Positions 1-11,009 of a stretch of 64,000 bases of DNA are shown here, piece by piece. The notes beneath the pieces are model-generated. The model had not been told where the DNA came from and made no database searches. It worked only from the letters and a program-made list of their open reading frames with translations. The stretch lies in the NCBI GenBank assembly GCA_022570795.1, contig JAKUDP010000018.1, positions 62,001 to 126,000 on the forward strand. The letters are read 5' to 3'. Every line of letters begins with the position of its first letter. The first letter of the stretch is position 1. Both the position numbers and the translations under genes were made by a program. The DNA comes from Sphaerulina vaccinii. Taxonomy: Eukaryota; Ascomycota; Dothideomycetes; Mycosphaerellales; Mycosphaerellaceae.

Positions 1-598
1 AGGCAGGCGTGCCTTTTGGTACGCCAACAGGCTGGAGGACTTGAAGTTTCGACATGCTTTCTGATGAAATTGTTTCTTGTGTTGCTTCTGCCGGTCAGGC
101 CTAGTCGTACGAGCGCTCTTTTACACTTCGACTTTTGTGCTGAATTGGAAGCTCGAGGAGAACTGTTGCTATCGTTTGCCGTCGGCTGCCTATCTCTTTG
201 TTGAAGCTGAGGGGTTGCATTCCATAACAGCTCATCCTGGTACTCATGGTATGGACCATGTCAGGCCAGGGTGTAGATTCCGTTCGTCCTGATCATTTCG
301 TTATCGATAGGCCACTTTCCAATGAGCAACACTCGGTACCCGCCTTAGTGCCAATCTCGCGTCGAACTCCAGCCCAGGAAGTTCACCGCAGGCCAAGAGA
401 TACGCGAACCATATGCAGCCCTCAGATGTGGTCAGTTCCATTATCTGCCTAAATGGATCTCCAGGATGTTTTAGTTCGGCAATGAAATATGCCTATATAC
501 ACAGCATGCACGCAGCCATATAACTTACGAAGAGGTGACGCTGATATTTGGAGCTCGTTGTTGTGACAGCCGCAGTCTGTACCGGAGTTCAACTCGAG
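1..598. other. Upstream region of the sugar transporter
   Basis: No convincing gene is seen. The short open frames start with non-ATG codons and look like noise. The stretch holds two copies of the GCCTATC motif: one at 188-194 on the plus strand and one at 306-312 on the minus strand, the latter extending to GCCTATCGA. The same motif recurs in the promoters of the 30-38 kb cluster. A TATATA element lies near 493. Confidence 0.5.
493..498 (+). promoter_or_regulatory. TATA-like element of sugar transporter
   Basis: TATATA lies about 106 bases before the chosen ATG at 599. The distance fits a TATA box with a short 5' leader. It is a sequence match only. Confidence 0.35.
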
Positions 599-2534
599 AT
601 GGAAACAAAAGACATCAAGTCAACCACCTGGCAGACCGAAGCAGAAGATTCCGAGCTCAATGGAACCAGCGAAGACCTCTTCCGATACAACAAGACCGGT
701 GCGATCAAAAATCCACTCGCCGGTATCAGCAAAGATGCACTATCCGCACATGTCGAAGCTTATGCCGCTCAGTTCGGTCTTCAAGATATCGTCGATTTGC
801 TGCAGAGAGGTGCTCTAGCAGCACAGAATCCTGATCACCCAGAGGAGATATCAGAGCTGCCGCCAGAAGAGCTTAGAGCTCTACAAGAAGAGAAAACACA
901 TAAATGGCGCCAGCCGAGGACTTTGTACTTCTTGATTGCGCTGAATTCCGTCGGTGCTGCGATACAAGGCTGGGACCAGTGTGGCAGCAATGCTGCTAAC
1001 TTGACGTTTCCTCAAGAGTTTGGTATCGCAGATTCGGGAGAGTGTGAGCTGAACGGTACGTGCGCGAAGAACTCTTGGATCATCGGCGCCATCAACTCCG
1101 CACCTTATATCGCAATCTGCTTGTTCGCCTGCTGGATGTCGGATCCTATCAATCACTATCTTGGGCGTCGAGGGACGATACTCATGGCTTCGATATTCAG
1201 TCTACTGGCCCCAATTGGGCAAGCTTTGGCTCAGACCTGGCCACAAATTCTTATATGTCGCATTCTTCTTGGCGTTGGAATGGGTCTCAAAGAAGTGACT
1301 GTCCCTGTCTTCTCTGCAGAGAACGCCCCATCAAATATCCGCGGTGCTCTGACTATGTCCTGGCTTCTTTGGGTCGCGGCAGGAATCGTGCTTGGCTTCT
1401 CGGCGAATCTGGCTGTCGCCAAAGTTGGTGGCATCGCATGGAGACTACAGCTCGGTTCTGCGATGATACCAGCAATCCCTCTCCTTATAGGTATCTTCTT
1501 GGTGCCAGAGTCCGCAAGATGGCTGATCAAGAAGGGAAGACATCGCCAGGCATATGAGTCTTTGTTGCGTGTACGAAACACTCCACTTCAAGCTGCTAGA
1601 GATCTCTTTTACATCCATGTGCAGGTTGAGGCAGAAAGAAAGCTTCTCGCACCAGAAGAAAGCAAGGCTTCAGCAATATTGCGCCGTGCTGTTCAGTTGT
1701 TCACTGTTCCCCGAATCCGACGTGCAACTCAAGCTTCTGGTATCATTATGAGTAAGTCACTCTTCCAGATACATGAAGGCATTGCTGACAGTTTCCAGTC
1801 GCGCAGCAAATGTGTGGCAGTAAGTGACTTGGCAGAACTCTCCAGATCCAGCTAACAGTGTCGCAGTCAACATTGTGGCCTTCTATTCCAGCACCATATT
1901 CGTTCAAGGTGGCTTCAGTGAGATGGCGGCGTTGTGGGTGTCCTGGGGCTTCAGCATGACGGCCCTTATCTTCGCGATACCAGCTTTATACACAATCGAT
2001 CGCTATGGCCGCCGGACGCTGCTCATCTCGACCTTTCCTCACATGTTCTGGACTTTGCTTGCGACTGGGCTGTCATTCCTGGCGTCTTCGGACCAAGCCA
2101 AGCTAGCGCTGGTGGCCTTCTTCACGTTCCTGTTCGCGGCCTTCTATTGCTCTGGAGAAGGACCATGTGCATTCGTATACTCTGCAGAAGCCTTTCCGTT
2201 GTCACATCGAGAGATCGGAATGGCATGGGCTGTCGCCACGAACAACTTCTGGGCTTCTGTATTGTCGCTGACATTTCCACGTATGCTGAAGGCGTTTGGT
2301 GCAACTGGTTCCTTTGGCTTCTATGCAGGGCTAAACATAATCGCATTGATATTCATATTCTTATGCCTGCCGGAGACCAAGGAAACGAGCCTGGAGGAGC
2401 TAGATTTTGTATTCGCGGTCCCGACGACTCGCCACGCGTCGTATCAGCTGAATGAGGTGCTTCCATGGTGGGTCAAGCGGTACATCTTCCTCGACAAGTC
2501 GGGCAAGAAGCCAGAGCTCTACCACTTCGAGTAG
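599..2534 (+). CDS. MFS sugar/polyol transporter (myo-inositol transporter-like)
   Basis: Exons 599-1751, 1799-1819 and 1867-2534 give 613 residues. The start is the first ATG in frame; the open frame reaches further up only through non-ATG codons. An N-terminal cytosolic tail of about 110 residues precedes twelve-helix sugar-porter sequence. Family motifs are visible: GWDQ in helix 1, the helix 2-3 loop with GRRGT, PESARWL after helix 6, the helix 7 signature AQQMCGINIVAFYSS, DRYGRR, and PETK near the C-terminus. The helix 7 signature is assembled only when both introns (each 47 bases) are removed, which fixes a 21-base micro-exon. The long N-terminal tail resembles fungal polyol/inositol transporter relatives. 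Substrate is not certain; plasma membrane location is expected. GCCTATC motifs upstream link it to the 30-38 kb cluster. Confidence 0.93.
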
Positions 2535-3284
2535 ACTAGCTGCAATGCAGTCCTCGTGAACACTGGAAGCGCTGGACTTCCTGCGTTTCTATATAGAGAA
2601 GCCTAGACATTCCGACTGAAATAGAGCAGCAGTACATTTCTCGAGACCGTCCATAGGCTTCGCTCGTCGTATTGTCTCTAGCTCTTTTGCGCGTCAATAT
2701 GCCATTCCAAGAGGACATCAAAGAAAACGTCTTCATCTCGTCGCCACTGATGCGCTTTTGCAGCAGTAGACCATCTGGCTCCTCGAGCATTGCAAGGCTG
2801 CCATCCACTCAGGGTGTCCACGATGAGTTCATATGATTCAATGATGCTGTCAATAATGGAAGAAAGCATGCTACACCGAAACCCGAGGACTGTTTTCGTC
2901 GCCAAGGTCCGCTCGGAAGAGCTCTATCCCGCTCTCCGCCGCCACCGGAAGCCCTACCATCACTCCTGCATTTCTGCAAGACACCGACACCGACACCGTC
3001 AACGAATACCCATCGATAATGTCCACGTGCAGACGAGAAGCCGAGAGCGCCGTTGGAAGAGTTCCACGGTCAGAGTCATGACCGTCCTCCCGGCATGCCT
3101 CTCAAGAGCACGACCTCACGGACATCGGACTCCCGGTGCTGCCGTGAGAGTTGCTCTATACTGTGGTAACGATGATACAATCTGAGGGTATAGAGTGCAA
3201 CATGCACCAATTTTAACTGCTTGTTCTCTCTAGCCTTCCCTTGTCCTCTTCATCATCAACCTAGCAAGAGCTTACAACACCAGC
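2535..3284. other. Intergenic region
   Basis: Nothing with codon-like structure or a recognisable motif. A short run of CACCGA repeats lies near 2980. It presumably holds the transporter 3' end and the promoter of the DUF3533 gene. Confidence 0.4.
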
Positions 3285-4963
3285 ATGGCGAAGAACATCG
3301 ACCGCGGACGCCTGCACCCAAGAGACAGCTTCTGGGATGGCAAGAGGAAACCCTTCATCATTGGCGTATGCTTTTGTTTCCTCTTGCTGCAGATGCTATT
3401 TCTCGGCAACCTCAGCTACCTCTATGGCGTAGTGTTCAAATCAAGCGGCCGAGCCCATAGTCTGGAAGTTCTGAATATCAACCTGGACACAGACTCTTCA
3501 CTGGTGCAAGGCTCTGTATCTGCGGCATACTCTGCACTTGAGGGCGATCACTTCTTCTCACTCCAATCGCGGCCACCATCGGAGTACAGCTCAGTCAACG
3601 CAGCACGGCAAGCAGTATGTCAAGGGCACTTCTGGGCAGCTCTGATCGTCAACGCGGGTGCTTGATCACGACTATCCGCAGCACTCTCTGGCGGCGAGGC
3701 AGCGGACACGTACAACAGCAGTGATGCTGTGACATTAGTATACAACAGTGCCAAGTATACATCAGCCTCGCTTGGGTCCATCATTGGCAATCTTCAGACC
3801 CTTCTCGGTGCCGCGAATGCTGCATACGGAGCGGTTGACAGGACCGCAGCTACGACTTTGAACACCAGCTCTACCGCTGCTGTGGCAGCTTTCCGTGATC
3901 CATTCAGTTCGACCGCTGTGGACATCATGCCTACAGGGCAGGGACCAAGAGTGCTCTACAACACTGTGAGCATGGTGATGCCTATCATTCAGCAGTTCTT
4001 CTTCTTGATGGCGCTCAATGGGCTGTCGAACACGTACAAGCTCTATACAAGCTTGCGTATGCGTTATGCTTTGACGATGAGAGGTGTCCTGGCCACGGTA
4101 TACACTTTTATCTCCTCACTCTGCATGACTGGATACATCTGGGCATTTCGCGAAGATTGGGTAGGTGGACAACTGTTACGATGAATCGAACTTCAATGCT
4201 GATCTATGGGCAGGGCGTGAATGCTGGACAATACTTCTTGACGTGGATGGTCCTGTGGCTGTACATGTTCGTCAACTTCTGCTGGCTAGATGCCTTGACC
4301 GCATTCATCCCGATGTCGTTCGTGCCATTCTTCATGATCACATGGTTCATACTCAACGTGGCCAGGTAAGTCTGCTTGTACCCTGCAAATCGCAAAGGCG
4401 ATTGTGCTAATCCCATATTGCAATCTAGCTCAATCTATCCTCTAGCCCTCGTGCCCGGATTCTACCACTGGGGCGTAGCTCTACCGGCATATAACACATA
4501 CAACCTTCTGGTCGAAGTCTGGACACACGGCTGCAACCCCATGCACGCCCAATGCTTGGGTATTCTTTTCGCGTGGGCAATAGCTGGTGTCACTGTTGCG
4601 AACATTGGCATGTGGCAAAGATGTGCGGCCGCGGCACAGGCTGAAAGAGATGAGCAGGATATCTTACAGGGGAAGATTGCTGAAGCTACGAACTTAAGCA
4701 TCTCTGGTTCTGCGTTGTCGACATCGCATGATCGCGAGAAGGGCTCGTCGTACAGTGCCGCTTTCCGGCGTGGGTCTTCGCGATTGGGTTCTTTGGCAGC
4801 TGGGACGCGTTCGAGTCCTGCTGTGCGCAACGACCTAGCGGATATGCAGTATCCAGAAGAGTTGAAGAGGGAAGTCTCGAAGATGGGTATCCGCATGCCA
4901 TTCGCCGATGCTGTGGAAGGCCTGGGCAGATCAAGACTCGCCAGGAGGAACACGGCATCATAA
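3285..4963 (+). pseudogene. DUF3533 / SNG1-like membrane protein with internal TGA
   Basis: Exons 3285-4160, 4214-4365 and 4429-4963 join in one frame of 520 codons. The product resembles fungal DUF3533 proteins related to yeast SNG1 (nitrosoguanidine resistance): one N-terminal membrane helix at about residues 22-45, a soluble luminal part, then several membrane segments, and a polar C-terminal tail. Codon 127 (3663-3665) is TGA, in the middle of a conserved stretch that reads well on both sides (VNAGA, stop, SRLSAALSGGEAA). No intron of suitable length removes it: the only near donor (3615) and the available acceptors give the wrong phase. It is therefore a recent pseudogene, a readthrough case or a base-call error. 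Without readthrough only 126 residues are made. The rest of the frame is intact, so any inactivation is young. Confidence 0.8.
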
Positions 4964-5186
4964 AGCTTCGCAGCACGGCACAGGAACATTGCCATTCGAC
5001 GCGAGGAAAGACGAAAACTTATACCAAGACAACAGAGCATACTATGCGACGACAATAAGAAGAAAAGCAACTACTTGCCAATAATACGTCTCATTTCAGC
5101 ACATGTCGAGCGTCGAAGCAACATATAGTGATTGGTCAATGTCCCGATGGAGCTTTCTGCATGCAGCTGCACACCGGCGCCTACCG

Positions 5187-5207
5187 CAGCTCAGCTCAGC
5201 TCAGCTC
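5187..5207. repeat. AGCTC pentanucleotide microsatellite
   Basis: About four copies of AGCTC in tandem just before the HET gene. If translation began at the ATG at 5161 the repeat would be coding and a copy-number change would shift the frame; the preferred start at 5263 lies after it. Confidence 0.8.
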
Positions 5208-5262
5208 TTCTTCAACCACTCTCGCCTATCAACAAGCGCTGCAGCGTACGCAGTCACTGACT

Positions 5263-7649
5263 ATGGTTCAGCTGTGTTTACCTTGTGCATCACTCGACTT
5301 GAGGCGTGAAGATTTCACCACTTCGCCTTTAAAGCCAGAGGGGAGGTACAATGCAGTCGCTCATTCCGGCACATTCGGCGATCTACGACGAACATACACA
5401 ACCTGCGGCCTGTGCAAGCTGATGTGGGTCGCATTGGACAAAAGTGATTCAACAGCTCTTGCTAATGCTGACGATGAGCACATCTGGGTACTACGATGGG
5501 CTCAGAACACTAACGATTACCAGCCTGATGGCGAAACTGAGGATGTCGAAAGCATGTTTGAGGCCGCTTTGTATCCTTGCTTTGGCGAGGAAGGTAGTCG
5601 CGAAGACTATGGCATTCAGCTTATCGATCACATGAATAGCTCTGGCTTTCTGCGTGGCCGACTCGTGGATGATGCTATTGATGTCAAGATTGTGGCGAGC
5701 TGGATCGATAGATGCAAAGCACAACATGGCGAGCAGTGTGCCCGGATGAGCGTCGATAATAACTCACTATCAGCTGCAATTCTTGAGCATTTGCTTGTGA
5801 TTGATGTGGAACAGCTTCGTCTCTGCAAACTTCCTGAAGACGCACAATATGTCGCTTTGAGCTACGTTTGGGGTAGAGATGCCAACACGACCACGAGTCG
5901 GAAAACGAACATTGCAAAGTTCTGCGAGCAGATGGGGCTAGCTATCGAACTTCCGAGAACGATTCAGGATGCAATTGATGTTACACGAGCACTTGGACTG
6001 GAATTCCTCTGGGTCGACTCTTTATGTATTCAGCAAGACGACTCCTACACGAAGGAAATACTCATCTCCGAAATGGATACGATCTACGGAAATGCTACAA
6101 TTACTTTGGTAGCAGCTACCGGCAATAATGCCAACTCGGGTTTGTCTGGGTGGTCTTCCAAAGTGGGTCGCATGCAGCATCGTGTTGACCTGGGTGAGGG
6201 TCTTTGTTTGGCAGTACTACCGTACTACCAGCGCGAGCTATTGAACTGCGATCATGCTACACGTGCTTGGATTTAAGTTGAGACTCATATAGTCAGGAGG
6301 TCGTGCTGACTTCTGCCAGCTACCAGGAAACATGCCTGTCGCCCCGCTGCTTGATATTCTTGAACGGCTTCGTCTATTTCAACTGCAATGCCGCAGTATG
6401 GTCAGAGCACGTCAGTGCCAACGCTCGAGGTACCCTACCAGAGACATCAGCGAACACGCTTGGCAAGACAGATGACCTCTCTGCAACAGTGATCGAGCGA
6501 TACTCTCACCACGTCCGGGCGTATACATCCAGGTCCCTCACTTACAAATCGGATATTGAGAACGCTTTCAGGGGTATCTCTACGGCTCTTGGACGATCAA
6601 TGCAGAGCCGTCCCATCCCGTTCGGTATGCCACGTTCTTGCTTCGACTGGGCCGTGCTGTGGAGCGGTCATGGTACCCTCCGCCGATGCATCGAGTGCCC
6701 TAGCTGGTCATGGATGGGATGGGATGGCGAGATTGAAATGTCCCCAACTAATGATACAGACTATGACCAGATGTGGTTGCTCCAGGGTACGTGGATTGTC
6801 TGGCAGAGAACGAATTACAGGAGAAAACTTGACATGCTCTGGGATTCGGACGATACAAGCCAGATAGCGCTTGAGCGTATAGAGCGCTTTAAGCAGTCTG
6901 TGTCTCAATACGAGAGAACCGGAGCAGAAGAGCCAGTTGCAGACGATACCGACATGCAATCTCACTCAGATCTGGACAGCAGCAGCAGCGAGAATGATCG
7001 CGCTGACGAAGAGCGAGAATGGAGGGAGTGGAGTCCTGCTTACGGCGAAGCGACGCCTATGAATCCATTCGGACGTATTCTCGATCAGAATGAGGCAAGA
7101 CAGACAGTAGGGGATGTGGAACTGTCGGCCGCCATCAAGTCTATCATTTGCGAGGAGGAGGACCTCCGGTGGCGAATGCTTTGCTTCTCAGCACCTGTCA
7201 TCACTCTGCATGCAGGACCTGTACTCTCCATTGCCAACGACTTCTCGTTCAGTATATTGTACAATCAAGAAAGACGAACCTGTGGGTATCTGTCGATTCA
7301 TGACAGTGCCTCGTGGCCAAACACTACTCAAAATAAAACCGTCAAGCTACTCCTGCTGTCAGTCATGCCGTTCGGAGCTCTCGAGAGCCACAAAGAGCGT
7401 ATCTTGGCTATCTCGGATGCCTTCGGTCTTGGAGACGATATGATGAAGTATCTTGAAGGCTGGCCAAGATCGTTGGACAACTTCGAATTTCTGAACGTCA
7501 TGTTCGTGCTGGAGACGAGCGACAAAGCTGAGATTGAGCTTGAAGACCGGTCATTGCACAGCGTGCCCATCCATGAGAGAGCTGGCATTGGATTCGTGTA
7601 TCGCAAGGCCTTGTCAGATATCAAGTGGGAGCATATTGTACTGGCGTGA
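5263..7649 (+). pseudogene. HET-domain protein with damaged splice donor
   Basis: HET (heterokaryon incompatibility) proteins trigger cell death after fusion of unlike strains. The first part (5263-6272) starts with LCLPCASLDL and carries the HET domain from about residue 190: VALSYVWG, then LPRTIQDAIDV and FLWVDSLCIQQDD. After ATRAW a normal family member continues with xYQETCLSPRCLIF. That sequence is found from 6320 in frame if 6273-6319 is removed as a 47-base intron ending in CAG. Its expected donor GTAAGTTG reads TTAAGTTG, a G-to-T change at the first base. With that intron removed the gene is 779 residues with no other stop; without splicing a stop follows at 6274 and only 337 residues are made. 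I infer a broken donor. The start could also be ATG 5161. The long C-terminal part is acidic and of unknown function. Confidence 0.75.
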
Positions 7650-7947
7650 CTAGCATATTGTACGACCTGGATCACCGACACTGGAGCGATGCTCTGCCAA
7701 AAGTCTACTGGACTGGCCTTAGGCACTCCACAATCTTCTCAATCCGGGTCGTAGACACATGGCGTTGACCAGAATGGGTCCTCCAATCAGGACTATCCAG
7801 CTTGGCTTGCCGCACGCACATTTCGTGTCTGCATCTGTCGCCTGACGCTGTTGACATCGATCATCGCTACTGAGGCTCCGACGTACATTACATCGACCAA
7901 AGGAAATTACCACGAGATTTATTTCATTGCAGTCGAAGGGTAATACA

Positions 7948-8835
7948 ATGGGCGCCGCACCATCGAATACCGAGAGCGCAGTACAGGCCAGATTGCAGAG
8001 CATCTCCGACAATATCATCACCGAAACACTCGAAGTCACCCTGCAAGGTTGGAGTCTTGTAAAGTTCTTGGACAAGCAGTGCTCACCCAGCGAACGCGAG
8101 CAATGTCAAATTGGCAAGGGCTTGGTGTATTGTGGCACAGAAGAGCGTGCCTATGTCACTACTCTATCCGCTTATGTCGCGAAGCAATGGCCTTCCCGTG
8201 GCGAGGGCGTACTCGATAGCATTCAGCGAGTGTGCGACACCCAGCAGCCTGTGACTAGCAGAATTTTGACCTGCAAAATCGAGGTCCAGGCATTTACCAA
8301 TGACACAAAGCTGCGGTGAACGGGCCACCGCGCGGAAGCCTTAGAGATCATCCAAGTGTGTATCTTCATCGCTATGGCTTGCCAGCTATCTCATGACGCA
8401 GACAAACCAAGCCAATGCACACCACTGTTGTACGGCGGGCCTGACTACGATCCTCGCATTACAGTGTCAGCGATTCATCAGAGCCTCGAGCGGCCCAGCA
8501 CAACGAGCTGGCTAGCAATGGTCAAGAACCCGATCCCTGAACGACCAAGCGACACTTTACTAGGCCTGGAAATCGAATTCAGCTTGCTCGCGGTGCTCAG
8601 TGGCCTGGAGTATGGTCATTCTATAGCGGGCCGTTTCGCGCTAAAGAGTCACCACTCTTGTCTTGTACCAATCTCTGTTAGAGGCAAATGCATGTCGTGG
8701 CATTTGTGCTACAAGTTGCCATATGTCTCCTCCGAAGAAGCGTTCGCTATTGAGAGCCAGCCGAGCATAGATACTTTCTACAGCACTTCCGAGCTTGACA
8801 GTGGTCGTTATCGCCACTTTGTCGGCGGTCAGTGA
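7948..8835 (+). pseudogene. Unknown fungal protein, internal TGA
   Basis: A single frame of 295 codons runs from ATG 7948 to the stop at 8833-8835, broken once by TGA at 8317-8319 (codon 124). Sequence on both sides looks coding: the upstream half contains EERAYVTTLSAYVAKQWP and the downstream half has PLLYGGPDYDP, LLGLEIEFSLLAVLSG, a segment ending CLVPIS, and WHLCY. I associate this order of blocks with a family of uncharacterised fungal proteins, usually longer, but this is from memory and weak. No intron of correct phase removes the TGA. It is probably a decayed and shortened copy. Possible further remnant reading up to 9077 is not convincing. Confidence 0.45.
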
Positions 8836-9838
8836 AGGACTTTATGGTCTATCATCGACATAGAAAGAGCAGGAGGGTGTCTGATGCACACGAGCTGTGT
8901 ATGCCGGTGAAGCATGGACGCCAACCTCGCACCCGATTGATCACTACATATGGGAAGGAAGACAATTCAAACTGTGGCATATTATACTTAAGCGTCTCTG
9001 ATAGCATTCCAGACAGTGCAAGACCGGTGACGATGATCCTCTTCGCCTTTGACTCATGGATCTTCATCGACCGATGACAGAGATGCCGCGCTGGTTCATG
9101 TTTAACTTGGCACATAGCTCTCTATGCACCTAGCGAAAGAGCAGGATGTTGCACTACCACTCCACTGAGCCACTGTCTTACAACGTTTGGCAAAACCCGC
9201 TCCACAAAAGGGTTTGCGTGAGCACGTTGTTCATCCAAGACTAGTGCCGAGACCTTGGACTCCTCGGAGCATTATACTGGGCCAAACCATTGAAGCCACA
9301 AGGCTAAGAACCATCAACATCAACAATGATCGCCGATGTCTTTGTGACCGCCATGGTGAACAGAGTCTTGCGATTGTGCAGATGTGACGAGCAGGATGTG
9401 CAGATTTACTGAGCAGAGGTATACCGAGTCCAGGTCAACTCCTTCCTGCCGCATATGCGCACCGTGTCACGTTGATCTGATTCGATATGCTGATGTGCAT
9501 GAGTACGCTCACAATTGACGTTGACGTGCACGACCAAGAGTTGTATAGTAGACTACGGAATAGCCACATCTCTTGACACAAGCCTCCTCGCATTCGCTAG
9601 TGTGCTATGGGGACGATCGCATCCTTGGCAGTATATACTTACCGCGGGCTTCTTATACCTCAGACGAATCGTGGTGTATCATCACTATCCGAGCGTCCAG
9701 CTATATAACAACGACTCCCATCCGGCTAAACTCATCTTCCACGACAGACACCAAGCTTCAAACAATAAAGTCATTTCAATATCTATTACTCCATCCACGC
9801 AGCTACGACACCTTGAACAACTCAATACCAACGACAAG
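8836..9838. other. Intergenic region with promoter of the GPI protein
   Basis: No gene recognised. Only the last 150 bases have clear structure, with a TATA box at 9702-9708 and a C/A-rich leader typical of well expressed fungal genes. Confidence 0.45.
9702..9708 (+). promoter_or_regulatory. TATA box of GPI protein gene
   Basis: TATATAA, 137 bases before the ATG at 9839, followed by an A/C-rich pyrimidine-containing leader. Spacing fits a core promoter. Confidence 0.55.
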
Positions 9839-10295
9839 ATGCAAATCAAGTACCTCCTCGCCGCCATTTCGGCTCTGCTCGTCTCTGCCCAGGACGCAAC
9901 ACCTGCTGCCACAGAAGTTGTGGACGACGCCACCTCGGTCGCAACCAGTGTCATCGATGAGGCTACCAGCGCAGCCAGGTGAGGCTCTCAAGCAGTGCGA
10001 GACATATGATGAGGCTGACTAACGCGTCTGCAGTGATGCAAGCAGCATGGCGACAGAAGTAGCCAGCACCGCCGATATCGACGCATCGGCCTCGAGCTCC
10101 ATCGACTCCCTTACATCATCGGCCAGCGACGCCATCTCAAGCATACAGAGTGAGGTCTCCGAGTCGACCGCTTCCGTAGCAGCGAGCGCATCAGAATCGA
10201 TCTCATCGGTCACTGGCTCTTCTTCGGGCAGCGCCGTCCAGACTACTGCACCAGTCCTAGCAGCTGGCGTCATGGCCATGCTCGCTGCTCTGTAG
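9839..10295 (+). CDS. Small Ser/Ala-rich GPI-anchored surface protein
   Basis: Exons 9839-9978 and 10034-10295 (intron of 55 bases with CTGACTAAC branch region) give 133 residues. The N-terminus MQIKYLLAAISALLVSAQ is a signal peptide. The mature part is nearly all Ser, Ala, Thr, Val, Asp and Glu in repeated SAS and ATSV patterns and has no Cys. The end has small residues (GSSSGS) followed by a hydrophobic tail VLAAGVMAMLAAL, the layout of a GPI-attachment signal. It is expected to be an O-glycosylated cell-wall or plasma-membrane protein. No enzyme domain is present. The TATA box and leader suggest strong expression. Confidence 0.88.
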
Positions 10296-10606
10296 GGGTG
10301 GGAGGGGGCGAGAGTTGGAGCTGGGAAGCGGGTAATGCCTATAAGGAAACTAATAAGCATTGCTGCACTACAGAAAGCACTTCTTCACATCGATAAGCTA
10401 GCCCAATGCAATTTGACCTTTAGCTGACGCAAGTGCCACTATCAATGACAAGTGAGGAAGGTATTCGGATCCGAATTATGTTTCTTGTTTTTATGTTCGT
10501 AATCATACAACATCCCTCGTACCAACCCAGCTACGGAAAGCGTAAGGACCGTCCTCTATCGTCTACCCAGCATCACCGCCCAGCCCACATTACCGTTATT
10601 ATAGAT
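10296..10606. other. Convergent 3' intergenic region
   Basis: Lies between the 3' ends of the GPI protein and a small secreted protein gene. Nothing else is seen. Confidence 0.4.
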
Positions 10607-11009
10607 CTAGCCGCTGCTGCTACCCTTTGTGCTCGAAATTCCCAGAATAGTGATTGGGACTTGAATGGTGTTGCCGTTGAGAATATCGCAGAAGAAGATC
10701 GGGATCAATCCAATACTAGCATTCTCAGAGCAGTTCTGATAGGTATCAACACTTCCGCCGCTTGATGGCTTGCCAGCTGTCAGACACAAACATGTTAGTA
10801 TCGCGATCTGACCTGGCTTGACGTTGGCTGGTAAGATACTCACGCGTTCCCTTGGGATAGCAGCCCTTGGTCGAGCCCCTTGGGCAGCACATAGTCTGCT
10901 TGCCGCCGCGAGTTTCGAGGACTGCTGCCTCGATTGATGGGTCGGAGACTGGTGCTGCGGCGACCATGGTGGCCGCGAAGGCAAAGATGGCGGTGGTGGT
11001 GAACTTCAT
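10607..11009 (-). CDS. Small secreted cysteine-containing protein
   Basis: Exons 10844-11009 and 10607-10776 (intron of 67 bases with a CTAAC branch site) give 111 residues. MKFTTTAIFAFAATMVAAAP is a clear signal peptide. A short pro-like stretch ends at ETRGG, followed by a mature domain with five Cys: a CC pair, then three single Cys in GCYPKG, QNCSEN and FFCDILNG. The last part is hydrophobic. Layout is reminiscent of a shortened hydrophobin-like or effector protein, but the eight-Cys hydrophobin pattern is not met, so no family is assigned. A TATA-like TGTATAAG on the minus strand near 11131 supports an active promoter. Confidence 0.8.
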
